Of a DNA stretch of 64,000 bases, positions 1 through 11,823 are shown piece after piece (within the stretch, counting starts at the first letter, position 1; each line of letters starts with the position of its first letter). Location of the stretch: NCBI GenBank assembly GCA_949358305.1, contig OX442320.1:870501-934500 (forward strand). Reading direction: 5' to 3'. The translations under genes were made by a program, and so were the position numbers. The notes below the pieces were generated by a model that worked only from the letters and a program-made list of their open reading frames with translations, made no database searches and was not told where the DNA came from. This DNA is from Strigamia acuminata. Taxonomy: Eukaryota > Arthropoda > Chilopoda > Geophilomorpha > Linotaeniidae.

Positions 1-2268
1 CATTGGAGCCTTCTACTAAGGTTTAAACACTATTTCTGAACATTCAGAGACATTGGTCTTGTGGTGTTTGTGCTAAGTCAACTGTGATGAGATCAAAAGT
101 CTATTCTCCCAAATCATTGCTTGGATGTTTCTAAAACTTACATTGGAGCCTTCTACTAAGGTTTAAACACTATTTCTGAACATTCAGAGACATTGGTCTT
201 GTGGTGTTTGTGCTAAGTCAACTATGATGAGATCAAAAGTCTATTCTCCCAAATGATTGCTTGGATGTTTCTAAAACTTACATTGGAGCCTTCTACTAAG
301 GTTTAAACACTATTTCTGAACATTCAGAGACATTGGTCTTGTGGTGTTTGTGCTAAGTTAACTGTGATGAGATCAAAAGTCTATTCTCGCAAATCATTGC
401 TTGGATGTTGCTAAAACTTCCCTTGAAGTCTTCTACTAAGGTTTAAACACTATTTCTGAACATTCAGAGACATTGGTCTTGTGGTGTTTGTGCTAAGTCA
501 ACTGCGATATGAAATGAGCTCAAAATTTTTTTTTCAAAATTTATTGCTTGGATGTTGCTAAAACTTTCATTGGAGCCTTCTACTAAGGTTTAAACACTAT
601 TTCTGAACATTCAGAGACATTGGTCTTGTGGTGTTTGTGCTAAGTCAACTGTGATGAGATCAAAAGTCTATTCTCCCAAATCATTGCTTGGATGTTTCTA
701 AAACTTACATTGGAGCCTTCTACTAAGGTTTAAACACTATTTCTGAACATTCAGAGACATTGGTCTTGTGGTGTTTGTGCTAAGTCAACTATGATGAGAT
801 CAAAAGTCTATTCTCCCAAATCATTGCTTGGATGTTTCTAAAACTTACATTGGAGCCTTCTACTAAGGTTTAAACACTATTTCTGAACATTCAGAGACAT
901 TGGTCTTGTGGTGTTTGTGCTAAGTCAACTGTGATGAGATCAAAAGTCTATTCTCGCAAATCATTGCTTGGATGTTGCTAAAACTTCTCTTGAAGTCTTC
1001 TACTAAGGTTTAAACACTATTTCTGAACATTCAGAGACATTGGTCTTGTGGTGTTTGTGCTAAGTCAACTGCGATGTGAAATGAGCTCAAAATTTTTTTT
1101 TCAAAATTTATTGCTTGGATGTTGCTAAAACTTACATTGGAGCCTTCTACTAAGGTTTAAACACTATTTCTGAATATTCAGAGACATTGGTCTTGTGGTG
1201 TTTGTGCTAAGTCAACTGTGATGAGATTAAAAGTCTATTCTCCCAAATCATTGCTTGGATGTTTCTAAAACTTACATTGGAGCCTTCTACTAAGGTTTAA
1301 ACACTATTTCTGAACATTCAGAGGCATTGGTCTTGTGGTGTTTGTGCTAAGTCAACTATGATGAGATCAAAAGTCTATTCTCCCAAATGATTGCTTGGAT
1401 GTTTCTAAAACTTACATTGGAGCCTTCTACTAAGGTTTAAACACTATTTCTGAACATTCAGAGACATTGGTCTTGTGGTGTTTGTGCTAAGTTAACTGTG
1501 ATGAGATCAAAAGTCTATTCTCGCAAATCATTGCTTGGATGTTGCTAAAACTTCCCTTGAAGTCTTCTACTAAGGTTTAAACACTATTTCTGAACATTCA
1601 GAGACATTGGTCTTGTGGTGTTTGTGCTAAGTCAACTGCGATGTGAAATGAGCTCAAAATTTTTTTTTCAAAATTTATTGCTTGGATGTTGCTAAAACTT
1701 TCATTGGAGCCTTCTACTAAGGTTTAAACACTATTTCTGAACATTCAGAGACATTGGTCTTGTGGTGTTTGTGCTAAGTCAACTGTGATGAGATCAAAAG
1801 TCTATTCTCCCAAATCATTGCTTGGATGTTTCTAAAACTTACATTGGAGCCTTCTACTAAGGTTTAAACACTATTTCTGAACATTCAGAGACATTGGTCT
1901 TGTGGTGTTTGTGCTAAGTCGACTATGATGAGATCAAAAGTCTATTCTCCCAAATCATTGCTTGGATGTTTCTAAAACTTACATTGGAGCCTTCTACTAA
2001 GGTTTAAACACTATTTCTGAACATTCAGAGACATTGGTCTTGTGGTGTTTGTGCTAAGTCAACTGTGATGAGATCAAAAGTCTATTCTCGCAAATCATTG
2101 CTTGGATGTTGCTAAAACTTCTCTTGAAGTCTTCTACTAAGGTTTAAACACTATTTCTGAACATTCAGAGACATTGGTCTTGTGGTGTTTGTGCTAAGTC
2201 AACTGCAATGTGAAATGAGCTCAAAATTTTTTTTTCAAAATTTATTGCTTGGATGTTGCTAAAACTTA
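1..2268. repeat. 8-mer higher-order repeat (1134 bp), two copies
   Basis: Monomer starts fall at 1, 141, 281, 421(B), 568, 708, 848, 988(B), 1135, 1275, 1415, 1555(B), 1702, 1842, 1982 and 2122(B). Each half is A-A-A-B (567 bp). The two halves of an 8-mer differ by shared markers: the first has aaatGatt then agTTaac, the second starts with ctttCatt and keeps aaatCatt. The same 8-mer order recurs at 1135-2268, so the unit is 1134 bp. Copy 2 differs by a few private changes, for example gaatattc and gattaaaag in its first monomer. Confidence 0.9.
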
Positions 2269-3122
2269 CATTGGAGCCTTCTACTAAGGTTTAAACACTA
2301 TTTCTGAATATTCAGAGACATTGGTCTTGTGGTGTTTGTGCTAAGTCAACTGTGATGAGATTAAAAGTCTATTCTCCCAAATCATTGCTTGGATGTTTCT
2401 AAAACTTACATTGGAGCCTTCTACTAAGGTTTAAACACTATTTCTGAACATTCAGAGACATTGGTCTTGTGGTGTTTGTGCTAAGTCAACTATGATGAGA
2501 TCAAAAGTCTATTCTCCCAAATGATTGCTTGGATGTTTCTAAAACTTACATTGGAGCCTTCTACTAAGGTTTAAACACTATTTCTGAACATTCAGAGACA
2601 TTGGTCTTGTGGTGTTTGTGCTAAGTTAACTGTGATGAGATCAAAAGTCTATTCTCGCAAATCATTGCTTGGATGTTGCTAAAACTTCTCTTGAAGTCTT
2701 CTACTAAGGTTTAAACACTATTTCTGAACATTCAGAGACATTGGTCTTGTGGTGTTTGTGCTAAGTCAACTGCGATGTGAAATGAGCTCAAAATTTTTTT
2801 TTCAAAATTTATTGCTTGGATGTTGCTAAAACCTACATTGGAGCCTTCTACTAAGGTTTAAACACTATTTCTGAACATTCAGAGACATTGGTCTTGTGGT
2901 GTTTGTGCTAAGTTACCTGTGATGAGATCAAAAGTCTATTCTCTCAAATCATTGCTTGGATGTTGCTAAAACTTCTCTTGAAGTCTTCTACTAAGGTTTA
3001 AACACTATTTCTGAACATTCAGAGACATTGGTCTTGTGGTGTTTGTGCTAAGTCAACTGCGATGTGAAATGAGCTCAAAATTTTTTTTTCAAAATTTATT
3101 GCTTGGATGTTGCTAAAACTTA
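2269..3122. repeat. 6-mer higher-order repeat (854 bp), copy 1
   Basis: Order A-A-A-B-A-B, with a diagnostic fifth monomer reading agttacctgtg instead of agttaactgtg and preceded by aaacctacatt. The length is four 140-bp plus two 147-bp monomers. The same order and marker recur at 4551-5404 and 8562-9415. Confidence 0.85.
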
Positions 3123-3542
3123 CATTGGAGCCTTCTACTAAGGTTTAAACACTATTTCTGAATATTCAGAGACATTGGTCTTGTGGTGTTTGTGCTAAGT
3201 CAACTGTGATGAGATTAAAAGTCTATTCTCCCAAATCATTGCTTGGATGTTGCTAAAACTTACATTGGAGCCTTCTACTAAGGTTTAAACACTATTTCTG
3301 AACATTCAGAGACATTGGTCTTGTGGTGTTTGTGCTAAGTCAACTATGATGAGATCAAAAGTCTATTCTCCCAAATGATTGCTTGGATGTTTCTAAAACT
3401 TACATTGGAGCCTTCTACTAAGGTTTAAACACTATTTCTGAACATTCAGAGACATTGGTCTTGTGGTGTTTGTGCTAAGTTAACTGTGATGAGATCAAAA
3501 GTCTATTCTCTCAAATCATTGCTTGGATGTTGCTAAAACTTC

Positions 3543-4550
3543 TCTTGAAGTCTTCTACTAAGGTTTAAACACTATTTCTAAACATTCAGAGACATTGGTC
3601 TTGTGGTGTTTGTGCTAAGTCAACTGCGATGTGAAATGAGCTCAAAATTTTTTTTTCAAAATTTATTGCTTGGATGTTGCTAAAACTTACATTGGAGCCT
3701 TCTACTAAGGTTTAAACACTATTTCTGAATATTCAGAGACATTGGTCTTGTGGTGTTTGTGCTAAGTCAACTGTGATGAGATCAAAAGTCTATTCTCGCA
3801 AATCATTGCTTGGATGTTGCTAAAACTTCTCTTGAAGTCTTCTACTAAGGTTTAAACACTATTTCTGAACATTCAGAGACATTGGTCTTGTGGTGTTTGT
3901 GCTAAGTCAACTGCGATGTGAAATGAGCTCAAAATTTTTTTTTCAAAATTTATTGCTTGGATGTTGCTAAAACTTACATTGGAGCCTTCTACTAAGGTTT
4001 AAACACTATTTCTGAATATTCAGAGACATTGGTCTTGTGGTGTTTGTGCTAAGTTAACTGTGATGAGATCAAAAGTCTATTCTCTCAAATCATTGCTTGG
4101 ATGTTGCTAAAACTTCTCTTGAAGTCTTCTACTAAGGTTTAAACACTATTTCTAAACATTCAGAGACATTGGTCTTGTGGTGTTTGTGCTAAGTCAACTG
4201 CGATGTGAAATGAGCTCAAAATTTTTTTTTCAAAATTTATTGCTTGGATGTTGCTAAAACTTACATTGGAGCCTTCTACTAAGGTTTAAACACTATTTCT
4301 GAATATTCAGAGACATTGGTCTTGTGGTGTTTGTGCTAAGTCAACTGTGATGAGATCAAAAGTCTATTCTCGCAAATCATTGCTTGGATGTTGCTAAAAC
4401 TTCTCTTGAAGTCTTCTACTAAGGTTTAAACACTATTTCTGAACATTCAGAGACATTGGTCTTGTGGTGTTTGTGCTAAGTCAACTGCGATGTGAAATGA
4501 GCTCAAAATTTTTTTTTCAAAATTTATTGCTTGGATGTTGCTAAAACTTA
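3543..4550. repeat. Alternating B-A dimer stretch (287-bp period)
   Basis: B and A monomers alternate strictly (starts 3543B, 3690, 3830B, 3977, 4117B, 4264, 4404B). Every other B carries ctaaacattc. This is the densest T9-tract region of the array, with one tract per about 287 bp, against one per 567 bp in the 8-mer and far fewer between 12 and 14 kb. Confidence 0.85.
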
Positions 4551-5404
4551 CATTGGAGCCTTCTACTAAGGTTTAAACACTATTTCTGAATATTCAGAGA
4601 CATTGGTCTTGTGGTGTTTGTGCTAAGTCAACTGTGATGAGATTAAAAGTCTATTCTCCCAAATCATTGCTTGGATGTTTCTAAAACTTACATTGGAGCC
4701 TTCTACTAAGGTTTAAACACTATTTCTGAACATTCAGAGACATTGGTCTTGTGGTGTTTGTGCTAAGTCAACTATGATGAGATCAAAAGTCTATTCTCCC
4801 AAATGATTGCTTGGATGTTTCTAAAACTTACATTGGAGCCTTCTACTAAGGTTTAAACACTATTTCTGAACATTCAGAGACATTGGTCTTGTGGTGTTTG
4901 TGCTAAGTTAACTGTGATGAGATCAAAAGTCTATTCTCGCAAATCATTGCTTGGATGTTGCTAAAACTTCTCTTGAAGTCTTCTACTAAGGTTTAAACAC
5001 TATTTCTGAACATTCAGAGACATTGGTCTTGTGGTGTTTGTGCTAAGTCAACTGCGATGTGAAATGAGCTCAAAATTTTTTTTTCAAAATTTATTGCTTG
5101 GATGTTGCTAAAACCTACATTGGAGCCTTCTACTAAGGTTTAAACACTATTTCTGAACATTCAGAGACATTGGTCTTGTGGTGTTTGTGCTAAGTTACCT
5201 GTGATGAGATCAAAAGTCTATTCTCTCAAATCATTGCTTGGATGTTGCTAAAACTTCTCTTGAAGTCTTCTACTAAGGTTTAAACACTATTTCTGAACAT
5301 TCAGAGACATTGGTCTTGTGGTGTTTGTGCTAAGTCAACTGCGATGTGAAATGAGCTCAAAATTTTTTTTTCAAAATTTATTGCTTGGATGTTGCTAAAA
5401 CTTA
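4551..5404. repeat. 6-mer higher-order repeat (854 bp), copy 2
   Basis: Same monomer order and the same agttacctgtg marker (monomer at 5118) as 2269-3122, with matching first-monomer markers gaatattc and gattaaaag. Confidence 0.85.
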
Positions 5405-5971
5405 CATTGGAGCCTTCTACTAAGGTTTAAACACTATTTCTGAATATTCAGAGACATTGGTCTTGTGGTGTTTGTGCTAAGTCAACTGTGATGAGATTAA
5501 AAGTCTATTCTCCCAAATCATTGCTTGGATGTTTCTAAAACTTACATTGGAGCCTTCTACTAAGGTTTAAACACTATTTCTGAACATTCAGAGACATTGG
5601 TCTTGTGGTGTTTGTGCTAAGTCAACTATGATGAGATCAAAAGTCTATTCTCCCAAATGATTGCTTGGATGTTTCTAAAACTTACATTGGAGCCTTCTAC
5701 TAAGGTTTAAACACTATTTCTGAACATTCAGAGACATTGGTCTTGTGGTGTTTGTGCTAAGTTAACTGTGATGAGATCAAAAGTCTATTCTCGCAAATCA
5801 TTGCTTGGATGTTGCTAAAACTTCTCTTGAAGTCTTCTACTAAGGTTTAAACACTATTTCTGAACATTCAGAGACATTGGTCTTGTGGTGTTTGTGCTAA
5901 GTCAACTGCGATGTGAAATGAGCTCAAAATTTTTTTTTCAAAATTTATTGCTTGGATGTTGCTAAAACCTA

Positions 5972-7413
5972 CATTGGAGCCTTCTACTAAGGTTTAAACA
6001 CTATTTCTGAACATTCAGAGACATTGGTCTTGTGGTGTTTGTGCTAAGTCAACTGCGATGTGAAATGAGCTCAAAATTTTTTTTTCAAAATTTATTGCTT
6101 GGATGTTGCTAAAACCTACATTGGAGCCTTCTACTAAGGTTTAAACACTATTTCTGAACATTCAGAGACATTGGTCTTGTGGTGTTTGTGCTAAGTTAAC
6201 TGTGATGAGATCAAAAGTCTATTCTCTCAAATCATTGCTTGGATGTTGCTAAAACTTCTCTTGAAGTCTTCTACTAAGGTTTAAACACTATTTCTAAACA
6301 TTCAGAGACATTGGTCTTGTGGTGTTTGTGCTAAGTCAACTGCGATGTGAAATGAGCTCAAAATTTTTTTTTCAAAATTTATTGCTTGGATGTTGCTAAA
6401 ACGTACATTGGAGCCTTCTACTAAGGTTTAAACACTATTTCTGAATATTCAGAGACATTGGTCTTGTGGTGTTTGTGCTAAGTCAACTGTGATGAGATCA
6501 AAAGTCTATTCTCGCAAATCATTGCTTGGATGTTGCTAAAACTTCTCTTGAAGTCTTCTACTAAGGTTTAAACACTATTTCTGAACATTCAGAGACATTG
6601 GTCTTGTGGTGTTTGTGCTAAGTCAACTGCGATGTGAAATGAGCTCAAAATTTTTTTTTCAAAATTTATTGCTTGGATGTTGCTAAAACCTACATTGGAG
6701 CCTTCTACTAAGGTTTAAACACTATTTCTGAACATTCAGAGACATTGGTCTTGTGGTGTTTGTGCTAAGTCAACTGCGATGTGAAATGAGCTCAAAATTT
6801 TTTTTTCAAAATTTATTGCTTGGATGTTGCTAAAACCTACATTGGAGCCTTCTACTAAGGTTTAAACACTATTTCTGAACATTCAGAGACATTGGTCTTG
6901 TGGTGTTTGTGCTAAGTTAACTGTGATGAGATCAAAAGTCTATTCTCTCAAATCATTGCTTGGATGTTGCTAAAACTTCTCTTGAAGTCTTCTACTAAGG
7001 TTTAAACACTATTTCTAAACATTCAGAGACATTGGTCTTGTGGTGTTTGTGCTAAGTCAACTGCGATGTGAAATGAGCTCAAAATTTTTTTTTCAAAATT
7101 TATTGCTTGGATGTTGCTAAAACGTACATTGGAGCCTTCTACTAAGGTTTAAACACTATTTCTGAATATTCAGAGACATTGGTCTTGTGGTGTTTGTGCT
7201 AAGTCAACTGTGATGAGATCAAAAGTCTATTCTCGCAAATCATTGCTTGGATGTTGCTAAAACTTCTCTTGAAGTCTTCTACTAAGGTTTAAACACTATT
7301 TCTGAACATTCAGAGACATTGGTCTTGTGGTGTTTGTGCTAAGTCAACTGCGATGTGAAATGAGCTCAAAATTTTTTTTTCACAATTTATTGCTTGGATG
7401 TTGCTAAAACTTA
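5972..7413. repeat. 5-mer higher-order repeat (721 bp), two tandem copies
   Basis: B-A-B-A-B units at 5972-6692 and 6693-7413. Both copies share the otherwise rare aaacgtacatt junction (6400 and 7121 region) and the ctaaacattc B monomer, so this is a recent tandem duplication. The only difference I noticed is ttcacaattta for ttcaaaattta near 7380. Confidence 0.88.
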
Positions 7414-8561
7414 CATTGGAGCCTTCTACTAAGGTTTAAACACTATTTCTGAACATTCAGAGACATTGGTCTTGTGGTGTTTGTGCTAAGTGAACTGTGA
7501 TGAGATCAAAAGTCTATTCTCCCAAATCATTGCTTGGATGTTTCTAAAACTTACATTGGAGCCTTCTACTAAGGTTTAAACACTATTTCTGAACATTCAG
7601 AGACATTGGTCTTGTGGTGTTTGTGCTAAGTTAACTGTGATGAGATCAAAAGTCTATTCTCGCAAATCATTGCTTGGATGTTGCTAAAACTTCTCTTGAA
7701 GTCTTCTACTAAGGTTTAAACACTATTTCTGAACATTCAGAGACATTGGTCTTGTGGTGTTTGTGCTAAGTCAACTGCGATGTGAAATGAGCTCAAAATT
7801 TTTTTTTCAAAATTTATTGCTTGGATGTTGCTAAAACCTACATTGGAGCCTTCTACTAAGGTTTAAACACTATTTCTGAACATTCAGAGACATTGGTCTT
7901 GTGGTGTTTGTGCTAAGTCAACTGCGATGTGAAATGAGCTCAAAATTTTTTTTTCAAAATTTATTGCTTGGATGTTGCTAAAACCTACATTGGAGCCTTC
8001 TACTAAGGTTTAAACACTATTTCTGAACATTCAGAGACATTGGTCTTGTGGTGTTTGTGCTAAGTTAACTGTGATGAGATCAAAAGTCTATTCTCTCAAA
8101 TCATTGCTTGGATGTTGCTAAAACTTCTCTTGAAGTCTTCTACTAAGGTTTAAACACTATTTCTAAACATTCAGAGACATTGGTCTTGTGGTGTTTGTGC
8201 TAAGTCAACTGCGATGTGAAATGAGCTCAAAATTTTTTTTTCAAAATTTATTGCTTGGATGTTGCTAAAACTTACATTGGAGCCTTCTACTAAGGTTTAA
8301 ACACTATTTCTGAATATTCAGAGACATTGGTCTTGTGGTGTTTGTGCTAAGTCAACTGTGATGAGATCAAAAGTCTATTCTCGCAAATCATTGCTTGGAT
8401 GTTGCTAAAACTTCTCTTGAAGTCTTCTACTAAGGTTTAAACACTATTTCTGAACATTCAGAGACATTGGTCTTGTGGTGTTTGTGCTAAGTCAACTGCG
8501 ATGTGAAATGAGCTCAAAATTTTTTTTTCAAAATTTATTGCTTGGATGTTGCTAAAACTTA

Positions 8562-9415
8562 CATTGGAGCCTTCTACTAAGGTTTAAACACTATTTCTGA
8601 ATATTCAGAGACATTGGTCTTGTGGTGTTTGTGCTAAGTCAACTGTGATGAGATTAAAAGTCTATTCTCCCAAATCATTGCTTGGATGTTTCTAAAACTT
8701 ACATTGGAGCCTTCTACTAAGGTTTAAACACTATTTCAGAACATTCAGAGACATTGGTCTTGTGGTGTTTGTGCTAAGTCAACTATGATGAGATCAAAAG
8801 TCTATTCTCCCAAATGATTGCTTGGATGTTTCTAAAACTTACATTGGAGCCTTCTACTAAGGTTTAAACACTATTTCTGAACATTCAGAGACATTGGTCT
8901 TGTGGTGTTTGTGCTAAGTTAACTGTGATGAGATCAAAAGTCTATTCTCGCAAATCATTGCTTGGATGTTGCTAAAACTTCTCTTGAAGTCTTCTACTAA
9001 GGTATAAACACTATTTCTGAACATTCAGAGACATTGGTCTTGTGGTGTTTGTGCTAAGTCAACTGCGATGTGAAATGAGCTCAAAATTTTTTTTTCAAAA
9101 TTTATTGCTTGGATGTTGCTAAAACCTACATTGGAGCCTTCTACTAAGGTTTAAACACTATTTCTGAACATTCAGAGACATTGGTCTTGTGGTGTTTGTG
9201 CTAAGTTACCTGTGATGAGATCAAAAGTCTATTCTCTCAAATCATTGCTTGGATGTTGCTAAAACTTCTCTTGAAGTCTTCTACTAAGGTTTAAACACTA
9301 TTTCTGAACATTCAGAGACATTGGTCTTGTGGTGTTTGTGCTAAGTCAACTGCGATGTGAAATGAGCTCAAAATTTTTTTTTCAAAATTTATTGCTTGGA
9401 TGTTGCTAAAACTTA
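8562..9415. repeat. 6-mer higher-order repeat (854 bp), copy 3
   Basis: Same order and agttacctgtg marker (monomer at 9129) as the copies at 2269 and 4551. It has private changes ttcagaac near 8736 and ggtataaac near 9001. Confidence 0.85.
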
Positions 9416-11823
9416 CATTGGAGCCTTCTACTAAGGTTTAAACACTATTTCTGAATATTCAGAGACATTGGTCTTGTGGTGTTTGTGCTAAGTCAACTGT
9501 GATGAGATTAAAAGTCTATTCTCCCAAATCATTGCTTGGATGTTTCTAAAACTTACATTGGAGCCTTCTACTAAGGTTTAAACACTATTTCTGAACATTC
9601 AGAGACATTGGTCTTGTGGTGTTTGTGCTAAGTCAACTATGATGAGATCAAAAGTCTATTCTCCCAAATGATTGCTTGGATGTTTCTAAAACTTACATTG
9701 GAGCCTTCTACTAAGGTTTAAACACTATTTCTGAACATTCAGAGACATTGGTCTTGTGGTGTTTGTGCTAAGTTAACTGTGATGAGATCAAAAGTCTATT
9801 CTCGCAAATCATTGCTTGGATGTTGCTAAAACTTCTCTTGAAGTCTTCTACTAAGGTTTAAACACTATTTCTGAACATTCAGAGACATTGGTCTTGTGGT
9901 GTTTGTGCTAAGTCAACTGCGATGTGAAATGAGCTCAAAATTTTTTTTTCAAAATTTATTGCTTGGATGTTGCTAAAACCTACATTGGAGCCTTCTACTA
10001 AGGTTTAAACACTATTTCTGAACATTCAGAGACATTGGTCTTGTGGTGTTTGTGCTAAGTTAACTGTGATGAGATCAAAAGTCTATTCTCTCAAATCATT
10101 GCTTGGATGTTGCTAAAACTTCTCTTGAAGTCTTCTACTAAGGTTTAAACACTATTTCTAAACATTCAGAGACATTGGTCTTGTGGTGTTTGTGCTAAGT
10201 CAACTGCGATGTGAAATGAGCTCAAAATTTTTTTTTCAAAATTTATTGCTTGGATGTTGCTAAAACTTACATTGGAGCCTTCTACTAAGGTTTAAACACT
10301 ATTTCTGAATATTCAGAGACATTGGTCTTGTGGTGTTTGTGCTAAGTCAACTGTGATGAGATCAAAAGTCTATTCTCCCAAATCATTGCTTGGATGTTTC
10401 TAAAACTTACATTGGAGCCTTCTACTAAGGTTTAAACACTATTTCTGAACATTCAGAGACATTGGTCTTGTGGTGTTTGTGCTAAGTCAACTGTGATGAG
10501 ATCAAAAGTCTATTCTCGCAAATCATTGCTTGGATGTTGCTAAAACTTCTCTTGAAGTCTTCTACTAAGGTTTAAACACTATTTCTGAACATTCAGAGAC
10601 ATTGGTCTTGTGGTGTTTGTGCTAAGTCAACTGCGATGTGAAATGAGCTCAAAATTTTTTTTTCAAAATTTATTGCTTGGATGTTGCTAAAACTTACATT
10701 GGAGCCTTCTACTAAGGTTTAAACACTATTTCTGAATATTCAGAGACATTGGTCTTGTGGTGTTTGTGCTAAGTCAACTGTGATGAGATCAAAAGTCTAT
10801 TCTCCCAAATCATTGCTTGGATGTTTCTAAAACTTACATTGGAGCCTTCTACTAAGGTTTAAACACTATTTCTGAACATTCAGAGACATTGGTCTTGTGG
10901 TGTTTGTGCTAAGTCAACTATGATGAGATCAAAAGTCTATTCTCCCAAATGATTGCTTGGATGTTTCTAAAACTTACATTGGAGCCTTCTACTAAGGTTT
11001 AAACACTATTTCTGAACATTCAGAGACATTAGTCTTGTGGTGTTTGTGCTAAGTTAACTGTGATGAGATCAAAAGTCTATTCTCGCAAATCATTGCTTGG
11101 ATGTTGCTAAAACTTCCCTTGAAGTCTTCTACTAAGGTTTAAACACTATTTCTGAACATTCAGAGACATTGGTCTTGTGGTGTTTGTGCTAAGTCAACTG
11201 CGATGTGAAATGAGCTCAAAATTTTTTTTTCAAAATTTATTGCTTGGATGTTGCTAAAACTTTCATTGGAGCCTTCTACTAAGGTTTAAACACTATTTCT
11301 GAACATTCAGAGACATTGGTCTTGTGGTGTTTGTGCTAAGTTAACTGTGATGAGATCAAAAGTCTATTCTCGCAAATCATTGCTTGGATGTTGCTAAAAC
11401 TTCTCTTGAAGTCTTCTACTAAGGTTTAAACACTATTTCTGAACATTCAGAGACATTGGTCTTGTGGTGTTTGTGCTAAGTCAACTGTGATGAGATCAAA
11501 AGTCTATTCTCCCAAATCATTGCTTGGATGTTTCTAAAACTTACATTGGAGCCTTCTACTAAGGTTTAAACACTATTTCTGAACATTCAGAGACATTGGT
11601 CTTGTGGTGTTTGTGCTAAGTCAACTATGATGAGATCAAAAGTCTATTCTCCCAAATGATTGCTTGGATGTTTCTAAAACTTACATTGGAGCCTTCTACT
11701 AAGGTTTAAACACTATTTCTGAACATTCAGAGACATTGGTCTTGTGGTGTTTGTGCTAAGTCAACTATGATGAGATCAAAAGTCTATTCTCCCAAATCAT
11801 TGCTTGGATGTTTCTAAAACTTA

